A DNA stretch of 64,000 nt from Desulfoferula mesophila (GCF_037076455.1 NZ_AP028679.1:3797501-3861500); one strand, 5' to 3'; counted from the stretch's first letter, positions 33,059 to 42,177 are shown. Numbers and translations: made by a program. Notes: generated by a model not told the origin, from the letters alone.

Positions 33059-35433
33059 AGATCCAGATTAAGGCGGCGGCCCAGGGCGGCCAGCCCCTCG
33101 GTTAGATTTTGCCGGCCCAGGCGCTGGGCCAGGCCGAAGACGATGTTCTGGGCTTCCCACAGGTTGGGGTCCAGGCTCAGGGCCTCGCGCAGGTCCAGGA
33201 TGGCCCCGGCCCGCTCCAGGGCCATGGCGTCGCCGGGCTCGGCGGCCAGGGCGGCCACCTCCACGCTGAGGGCCTCTTCCACCGCCCGGTTCACCCGGGG
33301 GCCCTCCAGGTTCAGGTCCAGTTCCCTGGCCTGGGAGACGATCTCCCCCAAACGGCCGGGGCTCAGCGAGCGGGGATCGCCCACCAACAGCTGGATCAAC
33401 TCGCCGGCCAGCACCGCCGAGGCCAGGGCCTCGAAGAGCTTGGGCCGGGGCACGTTGATCTCCTGGAGAAAACGCATGGTGTCGCGGTGGGTGTCGTAGA
33501 GGTTGCGGGCCAGGTCGAACTCGCCGGCCAGGGTGCGGGAAAGCATCTCCTGGGCCAGGGAGCGGCGGCCTTCCAGGAAAAGATCGCCCAGGGTGAAGGC
33601 GTCCCCGCCCAGGCTCTTGGCCATCAGCTCCCGGATCCCCCGCTGGTCCAGCATGCGCAGCAAGGGCTCCACCGGCTGTTCCAGGGCAACCGGGTCCCAC
33701 TCGCCGGGGTCGTAGGCCACCTGGGCCAGAAACTCGTGGCCCCCGGTGTGCAGGGCCGCGTAGACGATGGGGTGGGGCCGCCCCAGGCGGCGATGGGTCA
33801 CGGTGAGCTTGCCCCAGCTCAAATCCAGGCCCAGGTTGGAGCGGTGGCGGTGGCCGCTGGAGATCAGGTCATAGACGAACAGCTCCTCCGGGGGAGGCTC
33901 CTCGCCCATGACCCCGCTGATGGCCGCGTGGGCGGCCACCCGGCGCGGGCCCACCTTGGCCGGGGCCACCCGCCGCCGCCAGATGTCGTCCCCGTCGCCC
34001 TCGCCGGGCTGGTTGCTCCGGGCCTGGGCCAGGATGCCCATGATCTCCTCTTCCCAGCCCCCGCCGTCCAGCTCGCCGGCCAGCTGCAGGGCCCGGGCGG
34101 CGAAGCGCAGGTTCTGCACCGCCTCGATTCCCGCCAGGTCGTCGAAGAACCAGGCGCAGCTGGTGGCCGCGAACAGGCCCCAGCGCTGGCTCTCCAGGAG
34201 CATGAACACCCGCATGACCTCCTCGGGGCTCAGCACGTGGGACTGATGCTCGCCCAGGAACTTTTCCCGGGCCTCCAGGCTGTCGTCCAGGATCAAATCC
34301 ACGTAGGCGTCGCGGGCGGCCCAGGGGTCCTTGAACAGGGCCCCGCCCGCCTCCTCCATCACGGCGCTAAGGCGCTCCAGCAGACGGTCCACCGCCTGGC
34401 GCAGGGGCGTGCGCCAGGCCTGGCTCCAGCCGCGCCCCGGATCCAGGGCGCAGCCGCAGTTGCTGCGCCAGCGCTCCACCCCGTGGGGGCAGGACCAGGA
34501 GGAATCCTCCAGCACGCGGGCCTCCCACTGGGGCGGGTGGGCCTCCAGATAGGCGGCCGGGTTGATGAGCTGGACCTCGGGGTCCTGCTCCAGGCGGTTC
34601 AGGGCAAAGGCCAGGGCCATCTCCCCGAAACGGTGATGATGGCCGTAGGACTCGCCGTCGGTGGCCAGCAGCAGCAGGGGATTTTCGCCGCCGGGCAAGG
34701 CGTCCTTGATGCGCGCGGCAAAGCGGGCCCCGTCGTCCAAAAGGCCCTCAAAGGCCACCCCCCGGCTCATCGGCCCCTGGTAGAAGAACACCGCGATGTC
34801 CCCGGCCGGGGTGCTCACCCGGTAGGCCCGCGAGCCGTCCACCCCCTCGGGGCCCACCTTTTGCCAGTCCGCGCCCTCGAGGGGTCGCACCGCCTGGGCC
34901 TGGTGGGGGGCCAGGATGGTGAACTTGACCCCCTCGGCGGCCATGAGCTCCAACGACTCCAGGTCCACCGCCGTCTCGGCCAGCCACATACCCTCGGCCG
35001 GGCGTCCGAAGTAGTGGGCGAAATCCTTCAGGCCCCAGCGAATCTGGGTAAGCTTGTCCCGCCGGGTGGCCAGGGGCATGATCAGGTGGTTGTAGACCTG
35101 GGCCATGGCGTTGCCGTGGCCCCAGCGCTCCCGGCTGACCCGATCGGCCTCCTGGAGGGCCTCAACCATCCCCGGCTTCTCCTTGGCCATCCAGTCCAGG
35201 AGGGTGGGCCCGAAGTTGAAGGAGACGCGCTGGTAGTTGCTGACGATATCCTCGATCTTGCCCGCCGGGTTGAGCACCCGGGCGGCGGCGTTGGGGGCGT
35301 AGCCCTCGGCGGTTACCCGCTGGTTCCAGTCATGAAAGGGCGCGGCGCTGTCTTGCACCTCCACCGCCTCCAGCCAGGGGTTTTCCCGGGGCGGCTGATA
35401 GAAGTGCCCGTGGATGCAAACGAATTTTCCCAT
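33055..35433 (-). CDS. GH57 family glycoside hydrolase with DUF3536 region
   Basis: This 792-residue protein begins MGKFVCIHGHFYQPPREN, the signature of DUF3536-containing GH57 proteins. Candidate catalytic residues are E153 (MWLAETAVD) and D259 (LLATDGESYG). The C-terminal 400 residues form the DUF3536 extension. The enzyme is predicted to act on alpha-glucans; no family member close to it has a known substrate that I can name. I placed the start at the ATG 35433, near GGGAG and GGAGAG, rather than a TTG 20 codons upstream. It is the first gene of a coupled GH57-GH57-sfsA unit and is divergent from the nitroreductase. Confidence 0.82.
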   Translation of the reverse strand: MGKFVCIHGHFYQPPRENPWLEAVEVQDSAAPFHDWNQRVTAEGYAPNAAARVLNPAGKIEDIVSNYQRVSFNFGPTLLDWMAKEKPGMVEALQEADRVSRERWGHGNAMAQVYNHLIMPLATRRDKLTQIRWGLKDFAHYFGRPAEGMWLAETAVDLESLELMAAEGVKFTILAPHQAQAVRPLEGADWQKVGPEGVDGSRAYRVSTPAGDIAVFFYQGPMSRGVAFEGLLDDGARFAARIKDALPGGENPLLLLATDGESYGHHHRFGEMALAFALNRLEQDPEVQLINPAAYLEAHPPQWEARVLEDSSWSCPHGVERWRSNCGCALDPGRGWSQAWRTPLRQAVDRLLERLSAVMEEAGGALFKDPWAARDAYVDLILDDSLEAREKFLGEHQSHVLSPEEVMRVFMLLESQRWGLFAATSCAWFFDDLAGIEAVQNLRFAARALQLAGELDGGGWEEEIMGILAQARSNQPGEGDGDDIWRRRVAPAKVGPRRVAAHAAISGVMGEEPPPEELFVYDLISSGHRHRSNLGLDLSWGKLTVTHRRLGRPHPIVYAALHTGGHEFLAQVAYDPGEWDPVALEQPVEPLLRMLDQRGIRELMAKSLGGDAFTLGDLFLEGRRSLAQEMLSRTLAGEFDLARNLYDTHRDTMRFLQEINVPRPKLFEALASAVLAGELIQLLVGDPRSLSPGRLGEIVSQARELDLNLEGPRVNRAVEEALSVEVAALAAEPGDAMALERAGAILDLREALSLDPNLWEAQNIVFGLAQRLGRQNLTEGLAALGRRLNLDL

Positions 35434-35551
35434 TACTCCCAGTGCTCTCTCCAGGCCCGGCGCGGGCCCGCCTTTTGTATAATAGTAGCTCAAAGCAGGA
35501 TGGCCGTCACAAAAAGCTGCGCCCAGGGCCGCCTGGGGAAGGGACTTGGCG

Positions 35552-36976
35552 ATGAAGCCATATCACCAAACCACCGCCTACACCCGCCAAGGCATGGCCG
35601 GCGGATTCATGGACTGGGCCAACCAGCCCTGGCCCTTCAAGCGCTACCCGGACGCCCCGCCCCAGCCCTTGGGCGAGCCCCGCCTGCCCGAGGCCTCCTT
35701 TTGGCCCAGCCTGCTGGCCTGGCCCCCCGCGCCAGACGCACAGGCCCCGCCCCTGGACCCGGCGGGCCTGGCCGGGCTCCTGGCCCTGGCCGCCGGGCTC
35801 ACCGCCCAGGCCCACGGCGGCACCTATCTGCGCTCCCCGGCCAGCGCCGGGGCCCTTTATCCCACGGAGCTTTATTTGGTCGCCTCGGGCCTGGGCTGGC
35901 TGGCCGACGGCCTGTGGCACTACGCACCCGAGGCCAACGCCCCGCGCCTGCTCAGGCCCGGCAACCTGGCCGGGGCGGCCGCCAAGGTGTTGGGCGGCCG
36001 GCCCCGTGGCCTGAGCTTCCTGCTCGGCGCCCTGCTCTGGCGCAGCATCTGGAAATACCGCACCAGGGCCTGGCGCTATTGCCTGTTGGACGGCGGGCAT
36101 CTGCTGGCCTGCCTGGAGTTGGCCCTGGCCGCCTGTGGCTTGGAGCAGCACCCCTGCCTGGCCCCGGCCACCAGCGGCGGCGAGCTGCTGGGCCTCACCC
36201 CGGAGCGCGAGGCCCTGGTGGCCGGGGTGGGCGCGGGAGAAACGGTCAGCGAGGCCGGGCCCGAGCCCCCGGCCTGGCAGCCCCCGGAGGAGGAGCCGCT
36301 GTCGCCCCGCGAGCAGAGCGACCCCACCGTGGCGGAGGCCGCCGCCCTGGGCCTGGGCGAGCGCCCCGGTCCGGAGCCGGACTGGCCCGGCGAGCCCGCC
36401 CCGGTGGGGGCGGCGCGTCTACACCCCCGGCCGCCCGAGGACGGGCCGGCCCTGGGCCGGGTGATGCTGGCCCGGCGCTCCCGGCGCAACTTCATTCCCC
36501 AGGGGCTGAATGCCGCCCAGGTGGCATTGCTGCTGGCCGCCTCCCTGCCCATGGAGGGCCCCCTGGGGGCCACGGTGCTGCTGGGGCCGGGCGGCGACCT
36601 GCCCGCCGGGGCCCACCGTTACTATCCCGGCGACCAGGCCCTGGCCCTGGTGGAGACCGGCGACCGGCGGGCGGCGGCGGCCCGTGCCTGTTTGGACCAG
36701 ATGTGGGTGGGTCAGGCGGCCCTGAGCCTGGTGCTGTGGGCCGATCCGGCCCGCCTGGACGCCGCGGCCGGGGAGCGAGGCTACGCCCGGGCCATGCTGG
36801 CCGCCGGGCGGGCCGGGCAACGCCTGTACCTGGCGGCCACCGCCCTGGGCCTGGGCTGCTGCGGGGTGGGGGCTTTTTACGACGCGGAGCTGGCCGCGGC
36901 CGCCGCCCTGCCCTCCGGCGCCTGGCCCCTGTACCTGGTGGCCGCCGGGCCGGTCAAGGGCGGGGCCCCCGTTTAG
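35552..36976 (+). CDS. SagB-type nitroreductase-family dehydrogenase (double domain)
   Basis: This 474-residue protein contains two nitroreductase-like halves. The N-terminal half starts with the SagB/ThcOx-associated YHQTTAYTRQGMAGGFMDWANQPWPFKRYPD and contains SPASAGALYPTELYLVA. The C-terminal half has LARRSRRNF and GLGCCGVGAFYD. In RiPP clusters such FMN enzymes oxidise azolines to azoles; outside them, stand-alone homologues have unknown substrates. No precursor peptide, YcaO or radical-SAM gene is adjacent, so a stand-alone reductase is more likely. The ATG at 35552 follows GGAAGGG. A strong TATAAT lies at 35478-35483, but without a convincing -35. Confidence 0.82.
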   Translation: MKPYHQTTAYTRQGMAGGFMDWANQPWPFKRYPDAPPQPLGEPRLPEASFWPSLLAWPPAPDAQAPPLDPAGLAGLLALAAGLTAQAHGGTYLRSPASAGALYPTELYLVASGLGWLADGLWHYAPEANAPRLLRPGNLAGAAAKVLGGRPRGLSFLLGALLWRSIWKYRTRAWRYCLLDGGHLLACLELALAACGLEQHPCLAPATSGGELLGLTPEREALVAGVGAGETVSEAGPEPPAWQPPEEEPLSPREQSDPTVAEAAALGLGERPGPEPDWPGEPAPVGAARLHPRPPEDGPALGRVMLARRSRRNFIPQGLNAAQVALLLAASLPMEGPLGATVLLGPGGDLPAGAHRYYPGDQALALVETGDRRAAAARACLDQMWVGQAALSLVLWADPARLDAAAGERGYARAMLAAGRAGQRLYLAATALGLGCCGVGAFYDAELAAAAALPSGAWPLYLVAAGPVKGGAPV

Positions 36977-37009
36977 GCCCAAGGCATCTTGTACGTAAAA
37001 AAACAACCC

Positions 37010-37038
37010 TTTACATGAATCCTGGCGGCTGGTAAAAG
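37010..37038 (+). promoter_or_regulatory. Sigma-70 type promoter for the Gld-like ABC operon
   Basis: TTTACA (37010-37015) and TAAAAG (37033-37038) are separated by 17 bp. The start would fall near 37045, at the edge of a hairpin, leaving a leader of about 65 nt before the ATG at 37109. Confidence 0.55.
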
Positions 37039-37044
37039 TAATAG

Positions 37045-37076
37045 CTTGGCTGGGTCGGACCAGCCAAGTCTTGTTT
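37045..37076 (+). terminator. 9-bp stem hairpin between nitroreductase and ABC genes
   Basis: CTTGGCTGG pairs perfectly with CCAGCCAAG around a six-base loop, followed by TCTTGTTTG. It could terminate the nitroreductase transcript. Because the predicted start of the next operon lies at its left edge, it may instead be a 5' stem-loop of the ABC mRNA. Confidence 0.5.
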
Positions 37077-37108
37077 GCCTGTCTTCTCCTTTCGACCCAG
37101 GAGCTTAG

Positions 37109-38074
37109 ATGATCGAGGTACGGGAGCTAAGCAAACGCTTCGGGGCCACGGTGGCGGTGGACCGCCTGAGCTTCAGCCTGGACCAGGGCGAAATCTTGGG
37201 ATTCTTGGGCCCCAACGGGGCCGGCAAGACCACCACCATGCGCATCCTCACCGGTTTCTTCCCCCCCAGCGGCGGCCAGGCCCTGATCAACGGCCACGAC
37301 GTGGTGGAGGAGCCCATGCCCGCCCGGCGCGCCGTGGGCTACATGCCCGAGAACGTGCCGCTCTACGGCGACATGCGGGTGGATGAGTATCTGCGCTTCG
37401 TGGGAGGGGCCAAGGGCCTGGACCGCTCCGCCGCCAAAAAAGAGGCGGGCCGGACCATGGAGGCGGTGGGCATAGACAAACGGGCCCGCCAACTCATCAA
37501 GCAGCTTTCCAAGGGCTACCGCCAGAGGGTGGGCCTGGCCCAGGCCCTGCTGGGCGACCCGCCGGTGCTCATCCTGGACGAGCCCACCATCGGTTTCGAC
37601 CCCGGTCAGATCGTGGAGATCCGCAGCCTCATAAAAGGTTTCGCCGGCAGCAAGACCGTCATCCTCTCCAGCCACATCCTGCCCGAGGTGGCCGCCACCT
37701 GCTCCCAGGTGGTGATCATCAACCAGGGCCGCCTGATGGCCGAGGGGCCCATCGAACTGCTCAGGGTCGGGCGCCAGGGCGGGGCCAGCCTCAAGGTGCT
37801 GTTGCAGGGCCCCCAGGAGGCGCTCACCCGCCTGCTGCAGGACGTGCCGGGCGTGGACTCGGTGGCCTGCACCGGGGCCAGCCCTCACCTGGAGGGCGCC
37901 TGCTACTTCTCGCTGGAGACCGACGCCCACAGCCAAGTGGCCGCGCGGGTGGCCCAGGCGGTGGTGGCCGCCGGGCACGGGCTCATGGAGATGACCCCGG
38001 TCTCGGCCAGCCTGGAGGAGGTGTTCATGCAACTGACCACCGAGGAGCCCGGCTCCGGGGAGGAGGCGGCATGA
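37109..38074 (+). CDS. ABC transporter ATP-binding protein (GldA-like)
   Basis: This 321-residue ATPase has Walker A GPNGAGKTTT (about residues 36-45), the signature LSKGYRQRVGLAQALLG (about 133-149), Walker B VLILDEPT (about 152-159), and the switch His in ILSSHILPEV. The C-terminal 90 residues are typical of GldA/NatA/CcmA-like multidrug-type ATPases. The start ATG follows AGGAGC. It overlaps the permease by four bases. The set GldA-GldF-GldG-DUF4340 is common in non-gliding bacteria too, so the Gld names reflect homology only. Substrate is unknown. Confidence 0.9.
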   Translation: MIEVRELSKRFGATVAVDRLSFSLDQGEILGFLGPNGAGKTTTMRILTGFFPPSGGQALINGHDVVEEPMPARRAVGYMPENVPLYGDMRVDEYLRFVGGAKGLDRSAAKKEAGRTMEAVGIDKRARQLIKQLSKGYRQRVGLAQALLGDPPVLILDEPTIGFDPGQIVEIRSLIKGFAGSKTVILSSHILPEVAATCSQVVIINQGRLMAEGPIELLRVGRQGGASLKVLLQGPQEALTRLLQDVPGVDSVACTGASPHLEGACYFSLETDAHSQVAARVAQAVVAAGHGLMEMTPVSASLEEVFMQLTTEEPGSGEEAA

Positions 38075-38838
38075 GAGCCTTTCTAGCCATATACCGCCGG
38101 GAGATGGCCTCCTATTTCCACTCGCCGGTGGCCTACGTGGTGCTGGTAGCCTTTATGCTGCTCACCGGCTACTTCTTCTACGCGGGGGTGAGCTTCTACA
38201 CCCTGGCCAGCCTGCAGGTGATGCAAAACCCCATGATGATGGAGCTGAACCTGCAGGACCATCTGATGGGCGGCCTGATCAGCAACATGTCGGTGATCCT
38301 GTTGTTCGCCGCGCCGCTTTTGACCATGCGCCTGCTGGCCGAGGAGCGCAAGAGCGGCACCCTGGAGCTGCTGCTCTCCTATCCCCTGAGCGACGTCAGC
38401 GTGGTGCTGGGCAAGTTCTTCGCCGCCTGGAGCGTGCTGGGCCTCATGGTGGCCGCCACCTGGGTGCAGACCATTCTGCTGTCCTTCATGGCCCCCATGG
38501 CCTGGCTGCCCCTGGCCATCAGCTACGGCGGGCTGTTGCTCATGGTCGGGGCCTTCGCCGCCTTCGGCGTGTGGACCAGTTCCCTGACCGAAAACCAGAT
38601 CGTGGCCGCCTTTGCCGGTTTCCTGCCCCTGATCATCCTGTGGGCGGTGGGCTGGGCCGCGCCCCTGGTCAAGCCCTCGCTGGGCGAGATCCTAAAGGGC
38701 CTTAGCCTGGGCACCCATTTCCAGGGCTTCCCCAAGGGCCTGGTGGACACCGCCGACCTGGCCTACTTCGTGCTGTTCATCGGCTTGTTCATTTTCCTGA
38801 GCATCCGCACCCTGGAGGCCAAACGGTGGAAGGCATGA
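38071..38838 (+). CDS. ABC-2 type permease (GldF-like)
   Basis: This 255-residue inner-membrane subunit has six hydrophobic segments. The segment AAPLLTMRLLAEERKSGTLELLLSYPLSD (about residues 78-106) is the ABC-2/NatB motif facing the ATPase. Its ATG overlaps the ATPase stop (ATGA) and its own stop overlaps the next start, so the genes are translated as a coupled unit. Likely forms a dimer or a heteromer with the following GldG-like protein. Confidence 0.88.
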   Translation: MRAFLAIYRREMASYFHSPVAYVVLVAFMLLTGYFFYAGVSFYTLASLQVMQNPMMMELNLQDHLMGGLISNMSVILLFAAPLLTMRLLAEERKSGTLELLLSYPLSDVSVVLGKFFAAWSVLGLMVAATWVQTILLSFMAPMAWLPLAISYGGLLLMVGAFAAFGVWTSSLTENQIVAAFAGFLPLIILWAVGWAAPLVKPSLGEILKGLSLGTHFQGFPKGLVDTADLAYFVLFIGLFIFLSIRTLEAKRWKA

Positions 38839-40439
38839 AGCAACACCACGCGGCGAAATGGCTGGCCCTGTTGGGCCTGGTGGTCATGGCCTGCGGAGGG
38901 CTGTTCTACGCGGTGAGCATCCGCCACGGCGACTGGGGCCTCATCGGGGCCGGGGCCGGGCTGGCCATCGTGCTCCTGGCCGCCCTGGTGGCCCACGAGG
39001 CGGTGGGGGCCTTTTTCGCCAAGCGCTCGGCCCGCCTGGGCCTGGGCAGCGGGGTGGCCATCCTGGCCGTCCTGGCCCTGGTTATGTTCCTGGGGGCCCT
39101 GAGCGCCAGGCACCACGTGCGCTGGGACTTCAGCCAGGGGCAGATGAACACCCTCTCGCCCCAGACCGTCAAGGTGCTCAAAGGGCTCAAGGAGCCGGTG
39201 AAGGCCTACGCCTTTTTCAAGGACGACCAGGCCGGGCGCATGCAGGCCGACGAGGAACTGGGCAAGTACTCCTATGTCAGCCGCCTGTTCACCTACCGTT
39301 TCGTGAACCCCGACGCCGAGCCAGGCCTGGCCAAGGCCATGAAGGTGCGCAACTACGGCACCGTGGTGCTGGTGGGCGGCGGCCGCGAGGAGCAGGTGCA
39401 GCTCCCCGAGGAGCAGGAACTGACCAACGCCCTGATCCGCCTGGGCAAGAAGGGCAAGAAGCGCATCTATTTCCTCACCGGCCACGGCGAGCCCGCCCTG
39501 GACGGGGTGGCCAAGGACGACTTCACCTCGTTGCGCAAGGCCCTGGAAGCGGCCAACTACGAGGTCAAGAGCCTGATGCTGGTGACCAGCGACCAGGTTC
39601 CCCCGGACGCGGCGGTGGTGATCATGGCCAGCCCCAAGATGGCCCTCATGTCCCAGGAGATCGAGCGCCTGAGCGCCTATTGGGACCAGGGGGGGGCCAT
39701 CATGCTGCTGTTGGACCCTGAATCCGACGGGGGGCTTAAAACGTGGCTCAAGGCCAAGGGCGTGGTGCTGGGCGACGACCTGGTGATCGACCAGGCCTCG
39801 CGCCTGGCCGGGCTAAGCCCCCTGGCCCCCCTGGCCAGCGAGTACGGCTTCCACGACATCACCAAGATGATGAGCGGCACCTTCTGCTTCTTCCCCCAGG
39901 CCCGCTCGGTTACTCTTGAGACCAACCTGCCCAAGGGCATCAAGGGCGAGGAGCTGGTCAAGACCAGCCCCGCCTCCTGGGCCACGGACTACAAGGGCTT
40001 TTTGGCCTGGTACCAGGCCCAGCTGGACAAAATGAAGCAAAGCCAGGGGCAGCAGGGGGCCATAGAGCTGAAGCCGGGCAAGGACGACCGCAAGGGGCCG
40101 CTGAGCCTGGGCGCGGCCCTGAGCAAGCAGGGCCAGACCGGCAAGGACCAGGCGGCCCGCAAGGTCACCTCGCGCCTGGTGGTTTTCGGCGACGCCGATT
40201 TCGCCAACAACGAGTTCCTGGAGCTGGCCGGCAACCACGACCTGGCCCTCAACAGCGTGAGCTGGCTGGCGGCCGACGACAACCTGGTGGCCATCCGGGC
40301 CAAGTCCCGCAAGAACCAGCCCCTCTTGCTCCAGCCGGGGCAGGAGCGCCTGCTGTTCTGGATACCCCTGGTGGTGTGGCCTCTTCTCCTGGCCTTGGTC
40401 GGCGTGGTGATAATCATCAGGAGGCGGCGTACGAGGTGA
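38835..40439 (+). CDS. GldG-like ABC-associated membrane protein
   Basis: This 534-residue protein has N-terminal helices (three segments to about residue 95), a large extracytoplasmic domain of the 'ABC-type uncharacterised transport system' family with the motif GKKRIYFLTGHGEP (about 203-216), and a C-terminal helix before RRRRTR. It matches GldG rather than a pore subunit. It is translationally coupled to both neighbours: the ATG overlaps the permease TGA and its TGA overlaps the next GTG. The function of the complex is unknown; a role in envelope or adhesin transport is inference. Confidence 0.82.
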   Translation: MKQHHAAKWLALLGLVVMACGGLFYAVSIRHGDWGLIGAGAGLAIVLLAALVAHEAVGAFFAKRSARLGLGSGVAILAVLALVMFLGALSARHHVRWDFSQGQMNTLSPQTVKVLKGLKEPVKAYAFFKDDQAGRMQADEELGKYSYVSRLFTYRFVNPDAEPGLAKAMKVRNYGTVVLVGGGREEQVQLPEEQELTNALIRLGKKGKKRIYFLTGHGEPALDGVAKDDFTSLRKALEAANYEVKSLMLVTSDQVPPDAAVVIMASPKMALMSQEIERLSAYWDQGGAIMLLLDPESDGGLKTWLKAKGVVLGDDLVIDQASRLAGLSPLAPLASEYGFHDITKMMSGTFCFFPQARSVTLETNLPKGIKGEELVKTSPASWATDYKGFLAWYQAQLDKMKQSQGQQGAIELKPGKDDRKGPLSLGAALSKQGQTGKDQAARKVTSRLVVFGDADFANNEFLELAGNHDLALNSVSWLAADDNLVAIRAKSRKNQPLLLQPGQERLLFWIPLVVWPLLLALVGVVIIIRRRRTR

Positions 40440-41827
40440 GCGGGCGCAAGGCAATAATCTGGTTGATACTGCTGGCCATCGCCGTGGGGGCGTATTTCCT
40501 CACCGAGGCGCTGGACCGCCGCGCCGAGCAACAGGACCAGGCGGCCAAGAGCCTGGTGAGCCTCCAAGACCCTCTCAACATCCAGAGCCTGGCCCTGAGC
40601 GGGGCCGAGATACCCAAGGCCGTGCTCATCGAGCGGCGCGACAAACAGCACCGCTGGGAGATGACCAAGCCGGTGGTCTACGCCGCCGACGGCATGCAGG
40701 TGGGGCAGATGCTTTCCACCGTCTTGGATAGCCGCATCGTCCGGCGCATCGACAAGCCTGGCGACCTCAAGCAGTTCGGCCTTAACCCGCCGGCCTTCAA
40801 GCTGGTGTTGACCAGCCGCAAGGGCGACAAGGCCGAGCTGTGGGTGGGCAACCTGAGCCCCACCAAGGAGTTCGCCTACGCCATGCGCCCCGGCTCCGGC
40901 CAGGTGTGGCTGGTGCCGCCGTTGGTGCGCGGCGCGGTGAACCGCAGCCTGTTCGAGCTGCGCGACAAGGCGGCCCTGGACTTCGTGGTCAACCAGGTGC
41001 AAAAGGCGGAGTTCGACCTGGGGGGACGCAGCATCACGGTGGTGCGCGAAAAAGGCGGGCCTCAGCCGGTGTGGCGCTTCGCCGACGGCGACGAGGCGGA
41101 CCCCACCGCCGTGGATGACTTCTTGTTCATGGTGCACGGCACGATGGCCGTGGACATCTTGGACCAGGGCATCCACCCGGACAAGATGGGCCTGACCAAG
41201 CCCTGGGGCAAGGTGGTGCTGACCATGGCGGACGGCAAGCAGGCGGGCCTGCTCATCGGGGGCCGGGTGACCGGCCGCGACGAGCGCTACCTGCGCCGGC
41301 TGTCCGGCGGCCCGGTGCTGGTGGTGCAAAAGGCCAGCCTGGTGCGCCTGGCCCAGGTGGATCGCTTCCAACTGAGCCAGCGCCGCGTGTTCAGGATCAA
41401 CCGCGATGACGTGGTGGCCCTAAGCGTGGAGCAGGAGGGACACACCACCCAATACGCCAAAGAGGGCGGCCAGTGGGTGCGCACCTCGCCGCCGGGCGAC
41501 GAAAAAAGCGGCGAAGTGGCCGGTCTCCTGGTATGGGACTTAGTGAACTTGAAATGGCAAAAATTGTTGGGGACCAGCGGCCCGGCCGAACTGGACAAAC
41601 CCAATATAGTGATTAAGTTGACCATAAAGGCCCCCGCCACCGAGAAGAACACGGCGGCCACGGTGATGGTCAAACAACTTGTCTTGGGGCAAGTGGATAA
41701 GGGTAGCGGTCTGCTCAGCGCTCGGGTGCCGGGCGACGAACGGATTTTCGGCTTGAAGGCCGACCTGCTTGAGGGACTGCCCCCCTTGCCCGGCAAAGAC
41801 ACCAAGGCCCCGGCGGGGCCCAAATAA
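40436..41827 (+). CDS. DUF4340-domain membrane-anchored protein
   Basis: This 463-residue protein has one N-terminal membrane anchor (about residues 7-24) and a large extracytoplasmic DUF4340 region with repeated lipoprotein-like beta modules, including RRIDKPGDLKQFGLNPPAF and LWVGNLSPTKEFAYAM. The GTG start at 40436 overlaps the previous TGA and has GGAGG upstream; a longer frame from 40376 has no ribosome site. DUF4340 proteins typically accompany GldG-like genes, as here, and probably contribute to a periplasmic assembly of this transporter. The activity is unknown. Confidence 0.8.
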   Translation: MSGRKAIIWLILLAIAVGAYFLTEALDRRAEQQDQAAKSLVSLQDPLNIQSLALSGAEIPKAVLIERRDKQHRWEMTKPVVYAADGMQVGQMLSTVLDSRIVRRIDKPGDLKQFGLNPPAFKLVLTSRKGDKAELWVGNLSPTKEFAYAMRPGSGQVWLVPPLVRGAVNRSLFELRDKAALDFVVNQVQKAEFDLGGRSITVVREKGGPQPVWRFADGDEADPTAVDDFLFMVHGTMAVDILDQGIHPDKMGLTKPWGKVVLTMADGKQAGLLIGGRVTGRDERYLRRLSGGPVLVVQKASLVRLAQVDRFQLSQRRVFRINRDDVVALSVEQEGHTTQYAKEGGQWVRTSPPGDEKSGEVAGLLVWDLVNLKWQKLLGTSGPAELDKPNIVIKLTIKAPATEKNTAATVMVKQLVLGQVDKGSGLLSARVPGDERIFGLKADLLEGLPPLPGKDTKAPAGPK

Positions 41828-41841
41828 AAGGATAGGAATCC

Positions 41842-42177
41842 ATGGCTCGAGTAACGGTGGAAGATTGCCTCAGAGAGGTGCCCAACCGCTTTTCGTTGGT
41901 GCATCTGACGGCCAAGCGGGTGCGCCAGCTGCGGGAGGGCGCTCCGCCCATGATCCCGGTGAAGAACAAAGAGGTGGTGGTGGCCCTGCGCGAGATCGCG
42001 GCGGGTTACGTATACCCGGTTAGCGCCGCCGAGGCCGAGAAGGAGCGCGCCGAGGCCGAGGCCCGCGAGCGCGACCGCCTGGCCCAGGCCCAGATGGCCC
42101 TGGAGGCCGCCGCCCTGGCCGAAGAGACCGCCGAAGAGGTGGACGAGGCCGAAGAGGACGAGGAATCCAAGGACTAG
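41842..42177 (+). CDS. rpoZ: RNA polymerase omega subunit
   Basis: This 111-residue subunit helps assemble RNA polymerase and contributes to the ppGpp site. [30 protein letters not shown] matches the family start, and [17 protein letters not shown] the conserved helix. The C-terminal half is a long Ala/Glu-rich acidic helix, extending beyond the usual 70-90 residues. It lies 14 bp after the DUF4340 gene and could be read through from that operon. Confidence 0.92.

Noticed and set aside
30899-33499. Open frame of 866 codons on the plus strand opposite the first GH57 gene
   Set aside because: It is a GC-rich antisense shadow of a gene with clear GH57 motifs. It lacks a ribosome site or recognisable domain.
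35552-36976. RiPP biosynthesis cluster around the SagB-type enzyme
   Set aside because: Flanking genes are GH57 enzymes and an ABC transporter of Gld type. No precursor, cyclodehydratase or peptidase is visible.
33109-37035. Open frame of 1308 codons on the plus strand
   Set aside because: It lies antisense to a GH57 gene and then overlaps the nitroreductase out of frame. The composition is low-complexity Gly/Ala/Gln/Arg, typical of high-GC antisense frames, and no domain is visible.
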